DNA of 64,000 nucleotides from Sphagnum compactum (taxonomy: Eukaryota; Bryophyta; Sphagnopsida; Sphagnales): the NCBI GenBank assembly GCA_965153455.1, contig OZ234501.1, forward strand, positions 10,292,001 through 10,356,000. Reading direction: 5' to 3'. Shown one piece after another: positions 11,962 through 22,300 of this stretch (within the stretch, counting starts at the first letter, position 1; every line of letters begins with the position of its first letter). Under the pieces are notes generated by a model, which saw nothing but the letters and a program-made list of their open reading frames with translations, was not told the origin of the DNA and ran no database searches. A program made the translations under genes and the position numbers.

Positions 11962-13442
11962 GGAATCAATCCAAGCAATGTGGAGAGGGTGACCAACCCG
12001 CCCGCTGTAGGAGGTACATTGGCCCTTGTTGATGCGCTTTCTTTGCTATGTCCAAACGCTCTAGAATTCTCTGCTTTGGCACTGATGCTCCTAGCCTCAC
12101 AGGGAGGCTTTGAAGTGAAAACAGCTATTGCAGATGCAGGTGTTCCCTCCTGTTTATTCCTTGAGATGTTTATGAGGTTTGCAGATCATCAGTTGTGTGG
12201 ATCTTGGTGGCTGAGGCTAGATGTTACAGAATTCAATACATGTGTTGAATGTTTCATGTCAAGTGATTGACTGATATTGTGGGAACCCAAAATCCTGCAG
12301 GTGCTCTCCCTTCACTTGTGGCAATGGTTGACAACTCCGATTCCCCAATGATCAGAGAGTCAGCAGCAGCAGCAGCCATTGCAAAGCTTGTTTCATGTCA
12401 CCCTGTTAAACTGAGCAGCAGTTGTAAGATGTGGAGGTGCCAGGGCTATGGTGAACATGGCCAAATGGTCAGATACATTTGTGAATGGGCCTGCCAGTGG
12501 AGGTAGCTTGGGGGCAGGAACACAAGCAGCAGCAAATGTTGCAGTTTTAAATATTTCAGAGGTGCTGGACAGACAAAGCATGGGAATACGATTAAAGGAC
12601 GCCCTCCCCATCTTGGGACATATGCTGGCAGAAAGTGAGAATCTTGAGGAAATTGGAGCAGCGGTTGGTGGCCTTCAGGCTTTGGGTCTCTCTCTCAGCA
12701 TTGAGCCAGATATCGCACTTGCAAAAGGTGGAGACCAGGCACAACATGAGTAGCCTTAACCTAGAAAGTTTGAGGTTGTGGCAGTTGAAATGATTACAGC
12801 ACTTAGAGACCTTGGGAGGGGCAGTTCTGAGGAAGCCAAATTTGCAGCTTTCAGGGCATTAGCAGGTTTCAGGCAACCAGGGAGTCCAGATACAGCGAGT
12901 ATCACAGTGGTAGATGCATCATTGGGCACTGAGGAGAAACAACTGATAACTCACATGAGAAATGGAGTTCAAGCACTTTTCACACTTTTAGAAAGGAGTC
13001 CATCAATAGCAGGTTTCAGGGAAATTGGCATCAGATCCTTGGCAGTTGTGCTTGCTAGTGAAAAGCTGAACACTTACATAGAGGGGTTTGGAGCTCTTCA
13101 AGAACTTATGAGGTACAGCAACAACTCCAATCCCCACAATTCATACATCAAGTGAAGAACTTGTTATCTAACAGATCAGTGCCATTACATTGTATAATTT
13201 ATATAACTTTCTGCTGCAGATGTGTAGTCTTCTTAAGATTTCATAGTACAGTTGTGCTAAATTTGTGGGCAGATTACTGCAAGAAGATCAGACAATTGCA
13301 AAGAGTACTTGCAGCTGCAACAATAGCAAACATGTGTGCCAAAAAGAAGAGATTAGATGCCATTTCAAGTGACCATATCTCGCTGTTGCTGCAGCTCCTT
13401 GCAAGTGATTTTTTTTTTCATTTTTTCCATGAAGAAACTTGA
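11962..13442 (+). pseudogene. Broken armadillo-repeat protein gene
   Basis: The stretch encodes typical ARM-repeat helices: ALVDALSLLCPNALEFSALA, then after a clean intron (12140-12300) DAGALPSLVAMVDNSDSPMI, later GTQAAANVAVLNISEVLD, FREIGIRSLAVVLASEK and LQRVLAAATIANMCAKKKRL. No ATG opens the first block; an in-frame stop lies at 11959-11961. Between about 12400 and 12417 the frame shifts by one base without room for an intron. In-frame stops follow at 12751-12753 and 12757-12759, and the last block sits in another frame after 13290. I read this as a decaying gene copy. The precise family within ARM proteins is not recognised. Sequencing error could explain one break but not all. Confidence 0.7.
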
Positions 13443-13450
13443 CAATACCA

Positions 13451-15329
13451 ACTAAATCATTCAATAAATTGAGTTACTTAGTGAATTAGGTTCTTGCAAA
13501 GCTTCAGAGCATAGCACACACTAACCTGCCTGTAACATACTCCTTTGGGCGCACTTCACAACCACAAAAGTAACAAATGTGATCCTAAAGCTTCACTGTA
13601 CAGTGGTCTTGATAGCTGGCATAGGGATCAATCTTGACCAACAACTAATGCATGCTCAGGTTCCTGGTTGCACAACTTAAGCTCCAAGTGACACTCTTGT
13701 TTGTGTTATGGGTCTTCTTGCAGTCAAGTTCGTGGAGACCTCTCCCTCAAAGCATCACAGCATTCACCTGTAGACTTACAGCAGGGTATTTTCACTTGAG
13801 CACCAGCACCTACAAGCACACATTCCTCCACCTATGCAAATTCAGCTGAGAGGTCCTGAGAGCCTAGAAACTACTGGACAGTGCACAAGTCCCTAAAACT
13901 AAGGTCACTGTTAAGATCATAATCTTAGCACAAGTTGAACTAGATGGCTTTTACTGGCCACAATACAGGTGCCTCAAATTTAGATGTTAACAACCTTAGT
14001 ACATTCCCAGCTGTAGTGCATGTGCAATTTCTTATCTATTATGCACAAATCCGGTTTCTGCCCTCAACTAAGCTCAGATATATCACAAAATCTGTCATGA
14101 CATACTGTTAAGCAACAAAACCAAGATTAGGACATCAGTATCATCTACCACAGGACCTAATACAAGAGCTCTTGATTAGGTCAATGAGCTTGACATCCCA
14201 CAATCAACTACAATTTCATCAGTTTCCAAAAGTGTACACACCCTGTCCATTTGTGTGCCCCAGGAAGCGGGGCTAGCCCAAGGGACCCAGTATGGCTGCT
14301 GATTAAGCGCTTTGGTTCAACAAAAGAGTGGTCAGAGATAAAAAGGAAGCTCCCAACACTGACTTTGTGTACTGCTCAAACATGAAAATATCGAGCTCAA
14401 CAATGAACCCCAATGTGCCAAAAGGACGGCAACACTCATCTACATTGGGATTAGCAACCACCCCCTTTCATGGCATCAGTTGAAGCTGCAATTTCTGTAT
14501 ATGCCACAGATCACCATGCCTATTGATGTAATCACATGAATACCTTCCCCCTAAGGCAAGCTGAAACCAAAACATCAAGGTAGCTCCTCAAGAAACCGCA
14601 TTTTACAACCCTTACTTCTCTAAACATAATAACCTAGTGCCTAACAGTCCCAACTGAGACAAACAACGATCTCAGAGCATAGTAAAATGATGTGAAGCAG
14701 GCAAGTAGCAAAAGAACAGGCCAGGAGGAAGGACACACCTTAGCAGACATATGGCCCAACAATTCCATCATAAATGCCAAGTGATCCTGCACCATTACAA
14801 TAAGATTTGCAGTTCAATTTTCCAGTCCTCAGGACTTCTCCCGTTGGCGCCGAGCTGCCCTGTACACATCATTTGTCGCCTACCTGCTGGCACTATGAAA
14901 CGCACTAACTCTTAGGGTTTCCTAACTCTTAAGGTTTCTTCCCTTAAGCTGCGCACGTTTGAAGCTTCCCTCGCGATTAGGGTTTCGTCTGGAGTTCCAA
15001 TTTGGAGTGGTTTCGACGATCGTTTCTTCTGAGTTTTGTTGCTTCGTAAAGATTTTAGCATTGGGTTCGAGAATCTCTGAAGATCCGAGCAATTATCGTT
15101 GTAGCTCTAATTTCGAAGAGCGTGAAGGTAGGGTTGTTTTTTGTTTGGTTCGGTGTACTTCTTCTGTTGTTGTTATTAGGGTCTTTTTGTTCCCCCTCCT
15201 TCGACAGGGATTTGGTTTAAGTTTGGACAATCCGGAGTATTGTGTTCTCGTTTGAGAGTTGCAATCTTCTGATTTTTGTCTGAATGTGACGAGAGACGGT
15301 TGAGCAGGGGTTTTCGCGATTTTCTCGAG
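13451..15329. promoter_or_regulatory. Intergenic region and 5' region of the U-box cyclophilin gene
   Basis: No coding structure is seen from 13451 to about 14850. Telo-box-like motifs occur on the plus strand at about 14913 (TTAGGGTTTC) and 14978 (GATTAGGGTTTCG), a class common in 5' regions of plant genes for translation and RNA processing. They lie 350-420 bases before the ATG at 15330, so the transcript leader probably starts near here. Confidence 0.5.
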
Positions 15330-18300
15330 ATGGGGAAGAAGCAGCATAGCAAGGATCGCATGTTCATCACTAGCACGGAATGGGCAACGGAATGGGGCGG
15401 TGCCAAGTTTCGCGACCTCAAGACGCCATTCAAGCGCTTACCCTTCTATTGCTGCGCGTGCGTGTCTCTTCCTTCCCCCTCTCTCCTTCTCTTTGACCCG
15501 TTTCTTCATGTAGGACTAGTGCAACAACTGTTTTCTTTTTTTTCAAATGTTTGTAAGCCTGTTGTGTACTCCAGTTTGCACCTACTGCGGGCTATTGAAC
15601 GCTACTGAGCTTGCCTGACCCAGAAAACATGCACATCCATGTGCACTGCACGTGCATCTCATTACATACTACACCAGTGGTACTCCTTGGGAACAGCCCC
15701 AGAGGCTATGTCTGCCTCTCGGTCTATTGCATGGCGTGGTGTGGAGAGGTTTGGCAGATGATTTATACTGTACTAGAATGTTTTGTGTTGAAGTATCCCA
15801 AAAAGAACCTATTGGAGCAGCCTCATACACTCAAGAATTGTATTGCTAGACAAGCTTTTGGCATGGCTTCTTCTCAAGAAGCAAGCCAATAATTAGGGTT
15901 TATGGTGCTTAGGGCTGAAGGCATTCAACCTCTGTGTGTTGGTGGGAAGCAGGCTCACGTTCACACCATTTGAGGATGCAGTCTGTACAGCAGACGGCCA
16001 TGTTTTTGAAATTATGTGAGTAATGGCATTTTCCTCCATTATTTTGCAGTTTCAGTTTGTTACAGATGATTGGAGAGTTATGCAGCAAGCTGAATTTGAT
16101 GGATGTCCTTAAACATGAGTTGAGCAATTTGTGGGGTGAAAGACATTACTCTGCTTCTCTTCAAAAGGTTGCTAAAAACTTTCTGCTGCAGTTGACAATT
16201 TTGTTCCACATATGGAATCTATTGTGATCAATCTTCAGGGTTCTCAGTATCACATGCAGTCATTGTTGTTTCTTTTTGTGGTTGACTGCAGGAATATCAT
16301 CCCTTATGTTCAAAAGTTCAAGAAAAATCCTGTGACTGGCTTGCCTTTGGCTCTCAAGGACCTTATAAAACTTCATTTCCACAAGAATGCAGATGGTGAG
16401 ATTCACTACTCAATGTGCTAGTCCAAATCTCTGTTCCATCTCTCATCAAGTGACTAGTGCAACATGTTTCTTAAGCTTGGCTCGTAGAAGAAGCCATACA
16501 CTGGACATGTACACGAAGATAGTTTATTAAGCTGGCAAAAGGGTAGCCTTTTTGTTCTTCAGATCCTAGTGTCATGGATTTGAAAGGGAGTAATGTGTAT
16601 TGTGAGTTACCAGATAAGATACACAAAATATATCTTAAAGGATTTGTTCAATATTTTGGTTGTTTTTGTGTGGACTGAGACAATTTGGATTGTTCTTCCA
16701 ATCTGTTTCTATTGCAGGTGAGTTTCACTGTCCAGTACTCCACAAAGTCTTTACAGAATTCACGCATATCGTGGCAGTGAAGACAACTGGAAATGTCTTC
16801 TGCTATGAGGTAAGGTGGTTCAATTGCACAAAACTGGAGAAGTGCTATGTTACAGAGTGTCTGATCTTAGTATGCAATTTTTGGTGTTGCTCATGTGCTG
16901 GACATGTTTGTAACAGCATAGCCTTTATCGAATTTTAATGGTGCATGGGACTTAGAACATCTGCTTTGCAGCTGCATGGACTGACTATTCATTATCTCAT
17001 GGTTTTGTGGCTACCAATGTGCCAGGCCATTAAGGAGCTGAACATCAAGCCAAAAAACTGGAAAGAGCTTCTGACTGATGAACCTTTCACAAGAGATGAT
17101 CTCATCACAATTCAGGTGCATGACATAAGTGGCCTACTTTCTCATTGCCACTTCACAATAACCCTTTTAGGTTTCAAAAGCTTCTTACCTGTTATAAATC
17201 TTAGTCTCTTCCACCAGCTGTATCACAGCTTCAGTGTGTATGTTGCCGTTGCTGTATTCCATAACTTTAATCTAAGTTGTTATGATGGTTGATGACACAG
17301 GATCCTAATGCTTTGGATGCAAAGGTACTTTCAGAATTTGATCATGTGAAGAATGAACTTCAACTTGATGATGAAGGTAATTTCTTTTTATTGTGGATAA
17401 AAGCAGAAACTTCTTGCACAATTTTTGTTGGTAATAGCTCCTTCAACTTCAGACATGCTCTATTGTAGCACGTTAATAACACCCAGAAGTTTGTAACCTC
17501 AAAAATGTTTGGAAAAGTCACGAGTTTGCTTTGCTCTGCAGTTCAGTATAATGTTTTGCTAATGGGTTGAGCATTGTTTTTAATAAACTGCACATTGATT
17601 TGCATGGGGTCTGTAAAAGTTGTTGATGCCTGAAATCTGTTCATGGACAGAATTAAAGAAGTTGCGAGAAGATCCTGCCTACAATATCAACTTGTCAGAT
17701 GACACCAAACGTATTTTGCAAGAGCTGGGCACTGAAAAAGGACAAGCATCAGCTCTGTTGGGAGGTGGTGGAGATAAGGCTCAGCGTGCACATGCACTGG
17801 CAGTCCAGGCTGCAAAGACACGTCCAGAAGTGGAAGAAGGAAAAGAAGCTCCTCCTCCTGCACTCAGTATTGTAGATGCAGCATCAGCAGCAGTTCATGG
17901 CCGTAGTGCAGAAGCTGCAAAAGCCTCCACAGCAGCTAAGACAGCTGCCCGTGTTGCAGCTCATGCAGCTGGTGAAATTGTGCCTGTTAACACAAAAATG
18001 GTATGATTGCAATTTCCACTGATGACTCTGTATTGTTCATGGGAATTGAGTGCAAGCTCTGTTGTATGGGCACAAATCCTTGCTGGAATAATTTTTTTCC
18101 AAAAATTGCTCAGGCAAGGAATTTGGAAGTTGCTGGAAATCTGGACATGTGTATTTCCAAATTCCTCATTTTTTTGTGTATGCAGGTAAAAAGCAGATAT
18201 ACAACTGGAGCAGCATCACGGTCCTTTACATCAACATCTTATGACCCAGTCACTGAGAATGAATATGAGTATGTGCACGTAGAGAGAAATCCCAAAAAGA

Positions 18301-19846
18301 AGGGATATGTGCGAATGCACACTAATCGCGGTGATCTGAACATAGAACTGCACTGTGATATCACACCACGCACATGTGAAAATTTTATCACTCTCTGTGA
18401 GCGAGGGTACTATGACAATGTCATATTCCACAGGAGCATAAGGTACTTAATGAGACTTTGTTCATGTGAACCTTTCATGATTTGTAGACAAGCAAGAAAT
18501 TCTTTACATTTTGATATTCTGTCCACGAGTGCTATTGCCTCATTCCTTGGGAACTTCTGTAGTAATTTCACTTCTCAAAAATATGCCCTTGGCACCCTCC
18601 TCTTCTCTTCTGGATCAAACTCCTTTGGAATAGTGAGGTTTGTATGAATGAAGGTCTTCACAGACAGTATACACTGATGCATTTTCAGCATGCTGATTGC
18701 CATTCTACTGGGTTGACTTCACAGGAACTTCATGATACAAGGAGGTGACCCAACAGGCACTGGGCGTGGTGGTGAGTCCATATGGGGAAAGCCTTTCAAA
18801 GATGAACTGAATTCAAAGCTCCTGCATTCGGAGAGGGGTATTTTAAGCATGGCAAATAGTGGACCTCACAGCAATGGCTCCCAGTTCTTCATTCTGTATA
18901 AGTCAGCTCAACATCTCAACTACAAGCATACTGTATTTGGTCGTGTAGTGGGGGGTTTGGAAGTGCTGGCCTTGCTTGAGAAGGTTCCAGTGGATGATGA
19001 TGATCGTCCGCTAGTGAGTTCCACCCTTCCTTGTGACTTCTATCCTTATTAGTTCTGAGGATCTTTGTGCTGAGATCTTTCAAAGTTCATGGTACACATG
19101 TAGTTGAACTTTGTGTAGGTAGCATACATGATTAGGTAAAGGGGTGTCCTGAATGGCATTTGTAGATTACTAGGTGGAGATCTTTGATCTTTACTGGATA
19201 ACCTGAGTTTGACTCTTGTTCATGAGAGGTTTCATGATCAGCTTAAGTGCAGCCCATGGTCAACTCATCTTTCTTCCGCTTTGGGTTGTAGGAGGAGCTG
19301 AAGATCTTGCGGATATCTGTATTTGTCAACCCTTACACAGAGATGGATAAAGAAGAAGAGGAAGCAAGAGCAAAGGAAGCTGCAAAGTCTGCTGTAGACG
19401 AAGAGGAAAATGTATGTTAAATGCTAGACTAGCTGCTTTGTGGAGTTTCTCCCCTGGGCAAGAATTCAATATTTGTTAATTAGGATGTTTTGTTATTACT
19501 TGGTTCTTAGTGATGTTGCACCCTGCCCCTTTACATGTGGTATTTTGCAAGTTACTGTGCTGACTGTTGTCAAATTCTCTCTTGTGACATCCATTGCCAT
19601 TAGTGATCTGATGTTTATTTTTCACCTTGTGATTATCAGGAAAAGATGGGCAGTTGGTACAGTAATCCAGGTCTGGGTGTAGCACCAACAGCAGCAGGCA
19701 CTGGTGTTGGCAAGTACCTCAAGACTGCCCAAGCACCAGAGCTTCCAGCAAAGAGTGATTCTTTTCTGAATGAGGATGTTTCTGGCAAACGAAGGAAAGT
19801 GGCCGCAGGTACAGGGGTTCAGTTCAAGGACTTCTCAAATTGGTAG
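15330..19846 (+). CDS. PUB49: U-box cyclophilin PUB49/CYP65 (PPIL2 orthologue)
   Basis: Eleven exons give 591 residues, matching the family (about 595): 15330-15457, 15953-16015, 16292-16395, 16718-16809, 17026-17115, 17301-17376, 17651-18000, 18186-18442, 18725-19013, 19292-19411, 19640-19846. All phases agree. The N-terminus [20 protein letters not shown] is diagnostic. A U-box follows (about 38-105: [35 protein letters not shown]), then a linker with [20 protein letters not shown], a cyclophilin domain (about 341-500: [43 protein letters not shown]) and a tail ending FKDFSNW. In animals and yeast the orthologue works with the spliceosome and as a ubiquitin ligase; a nuclear role here is inferred. 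EDAVC replaces the usual EDPVC, and the cyclophilin tryptophan site reads NYKHTVFG, as in this subfamily. Confidence 0.96.
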
Positions 19847-19912
19847 TCTGCAACTTGGATGGTCAGAAAAAGATGGTGGTCCTGTTTTCTAAGAGCAGTT
19901 CAGTTGTCAAAG

Positions 19913-20050
19913 GACAAAGACCAACAATGTGGCACCTCTGTCCAAAATAGATTTGCTGGTTTTGGCAAGTCCTTGCACAGAGACAATGGCCAACAATGCT
20001 GTATACCTCCGTCAAGATGGAGTCACTAGTTTTCGTGGCTCCTTGCACAG
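19913..20050. repeat. 69-bp imperfect tandem duplication in the PUB49 3' flank
   Basis: GACAAAGACCAACAATG at 19913 and GACAATGGCCAACAATG at 19982 begin two aligned units, both ending CCTTGCACAGA. It lies 67 bases after the stop codon and so is probably transcribed. Confidence 0.75.
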
Positions 20051-20663
20051 AAACAAGCATTTGTATGTTATCAACCAATTGGAAGTCTTCCTCATACTCA
20101 AGTGAAACATATCTCCTTAGTTCTGGAGATACTTCTTCCTTACGTGGACTGACATTTGTGCTGAAAGTGGAGGGTCTTCTACCAAAATTTAGTCATACTC
20201 AGGGAACATCTTAAGCATTTTCCAAGAAAATTTGTACAATGTACAATTCATCTCAGTTTTTTGGTAGTTAGAAAAACTATTATCTTTCAAAAGCAAAGTA
20301 AGCGGCATGAGAGAAATTGGCATATATCAAAAGCACAGTACACTCTTTGATGATGTACTGCTGTAAAGGACTGCTACATTGGTCTCCAGACTATGTTCAC
20401 AGATTGTATTCAGCACCACATCAAAGATCTGCAAAATATAAGCATTTCATATAAAATTTACTCCACTTCTTTCTAGATACATATTCTTGTAACATATCTG
20501 GAAGTACAAAAACCTTCCATCATAAAAGCTACAAGACAAACATAACTAAGTAACTTTCCAAAAGTTCCCATGGAAAGTATAATCTGTCCGAAGTCACAGA
20601 TCACTGAACAAGAAAACATCCTAAGATTCATCAAAAACATAACATCTAGGGTACAAATCTAAG

Positions 20664-21053
20664 CTACCACAGACATGTCTCAGGCACATTGCAAATGTTG
20701 TAGAAAACCTCTGAAGATGTGGAGAGACATGTGAATGTCAAATACTCTCTGAAGATAGCAGTCAGAAAGTTCACAATGTAAGAAGGTTCTCTGGAGATGG
20801 TATTCTGAAAGCTGATGCTTGCTAGAGCCCAAATGTGCAGAAGCTTCATACCTCGCTTGAATATCTTGATGTCATTGCACACATCAATAAGATAATCCTT
20901 GACCTTCGAAGGAGTGAGAACTGTGTCCAGAGCTTTTTCTTTCCAAGAGAAGTTAACTATTGAACCCATAGCTGGGAATTGATGTCTGAGGTCTTCAATT
21001 TTAGTGCAAATTGAAAAGGCAGCAGTAGCAGCAAGGTGCAATCTATAGCTCAT
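20664..21053 (-). CDS. Unrecognised 129-codon open frame
   Basis: A minus-strand frame of 129 codons lies just downstream of the SdpI-like gene on the same strand. It has mixed composition with a possible short hydrophobic stretch but no recognised motif. It could be part of the 3' untranslated region of that gene or a chance frame. No splice partner was found. Confidence 0.15.
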   Translation of the reverse strand: MSYRLHLAATAAFSICTKIEDLRHQFPAMGSIVNFSWKEKALDTVLTPSKVKDYLIDVCNDIKIFKRGMKLLHIWALASISFQNTISREPSYIVNFLTAIFREYLTFTCLSTSSEVFYNICNVPETCLW

Positions 21054-21152
21054 GCAAGATGAGTTTTATGGTCTCTCCCCGTTGTCCTATATTCCTCTGA
21101 CAGATATTGTATTCTCTAGTATGTTCAGTAGAGGTATTCATTTCATCAAGAA

Positions 21153-21196
21153 TCACCTTACAATGTACTGGTATTCACCTTACAATGTACTGGTAT
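21153..21196. repeat. Perfect 22-bp tandem duplication across the SdpI-like stop codon
   Basis: The 22 bases at 21153-21174 are repeated exactly at 21175-21196. The minus-strand stop TGA is the first three bases of the second copy, and the tail YQYIVR is encoded inside it. Either copy alone would give the same end. Confidence 0.95.
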
Positions 21197-21831
21197 TGAG
21201 TGTCCTCTCTGATGATGAAGGAATAAATTACGGCAGCAATAGAGGGGATGAGAAAGAGAGCTATAATGAGCATCTCCTGCCAGAAACCTCCGGGAACAAA
21301 GAAAGCCAACACAATCCCCACTACTCCAGTAACTGCAAACATCTTGGAAGCCAGAGCATGAGTCTCTTCCCACACATGTGCACTCTGCAATGTCCAGAGA
21401 TCCCTGATCCCCACCACATGGTTCTGTTCTATGTAGTTGAACACAAACCCCAAGATGATCAACAGAATCGAAGCCAGCACAGTGAAGGGCGTGGTCCCTA
21501 CCTTGTGATCGGACCAAGTTGCCCAAAGCAGGATGATCTGAATAGGAAGAGAGAAGAAGCTCGGTACCGCAATCATAGCGGCCACTGCGCCTCTGGAAGA
21601 CAAATCCTGAGTTGCAATAAGAGGATCGCAGCTCACGATCAGGGCCACCATGAGTGTGAGCACGATACCGATGACAGGAACCAGAAGAATCCCCACCAGT
21701 TTCGGCACTTCTCCTACTCCAAAGAAGTCCATATGTTCCGGCAACCATGCCCATGATGCAAAACCACATACAACCCCAGTCGCGCTCAAACCCGCACTTA
21801 TCTTCAAAGCTCCTGCTATGTTTGATTCCAT
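21175..21831 (-). CDS. SdpI/DUF1648-like six-helix membrane protein, intronless
   Basis: A single uninterrupted frame of 218 residues. Six hydrophobic segments are visible at about 4-28, 44-68, 79-104, 110-130, 160-182 and 186-204. The N-terminal LPEHMDFFGVGEVPK resembles the DUF1648 motif (LP...P.HF...G.P). The signature VVGIRDLWTLQSAHVWEETH fits the SdpI-family motif GIR.PWTL.S..VW..TH closely, and it follows NYIEQNH. The family is best known in bacteria, where SdpI gives immunity against a secreted killing factor in Bacillus; most members have unknown roles and this one's role is unknown. It is the only single-exon gene in the window. Codon and base use do not look foreign by eye. Membrane location is clear; the exact membrane is not. 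Confidence 0.72.
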   Translation of the reverse strand: MESNIAGALKISAGLSATGVVCGFASWAWLPEHMDFFGVGEVPKLVGILLVPVIGIVLTLMVALIVSCDPLIATQDLSSRGAVAAMIAVPSFFSLPIQIILLWATWSDHKVGTTPFTVLASILLIILGFVFNYIEQNHVVGIRDLWTLQSAHVWEETHALASKMFAVTGVVGIVLAFFVPGGFWQEMLIIALFLIPSIAAVIYSFIIREDTQYQYIVR

Positions 21832-22300
21832 CGCTGTTTTTTTCTAGATTTACCCCACTTTTTTGGCTCTTGTTTCTTTGGCTCCTGTTCTTTCCTCCTC
21901 CTCCTCCTCCTCCTCCTTTCTCCTTTCTCCTTAATAAACAGCGATTCTTCTGGAGTTCCTCTCTAGTTCTCGACTTTCAGCAACTCTTTCTCTTTCTTGT
22001 CTTCTTCCTTCTCTTCTTCTTCAACAATTTCACTTCCTCGAAACCTTCTCTTCTGCTGCTTTTTCTGCTGCCAGAATCCACAACTATTTCCTCGAAGAAT
22101 TCAGAGGCCGCAAGTCAATTTTCGCCGTCGCTTCTGCAAGCATCTGGCATCTACTCGCTGAAACACACAAGCAATTCTTGAGCTCACGAAAACACTGTAG
22201 AACGAGAACACTGTAGAGAGAAACAGGAGCAGCCCGAGCTTTTAGGGTTTGGGCTCACCGGTTTTAGGCTCTAGGGTTAGGGTTCGTGTCCAGATGATGT
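21832..22300 (-). promoter_or_regulatory. 5' region of the SdpI-like gene
   Basis: Upstream of the minus-strand ATG (21831) the plus strand is rich in CTC/TTC runs (21893-22030), a feature of plant leaders. A telomere-type block, TTTTAGGCTCTAGGGTTAGG with flanking copies, lies at 22233-22283 and reads as AACCCTA on the coding strand. Confidence 0.4.

Noticed and set aside
14265-14340. Possible tRNA gene (a GGTTCAAC word near a hairpin-like stretch)
   Set aside because: No matching A box at the right distance and no acceptor-stem pairing could be drawn.
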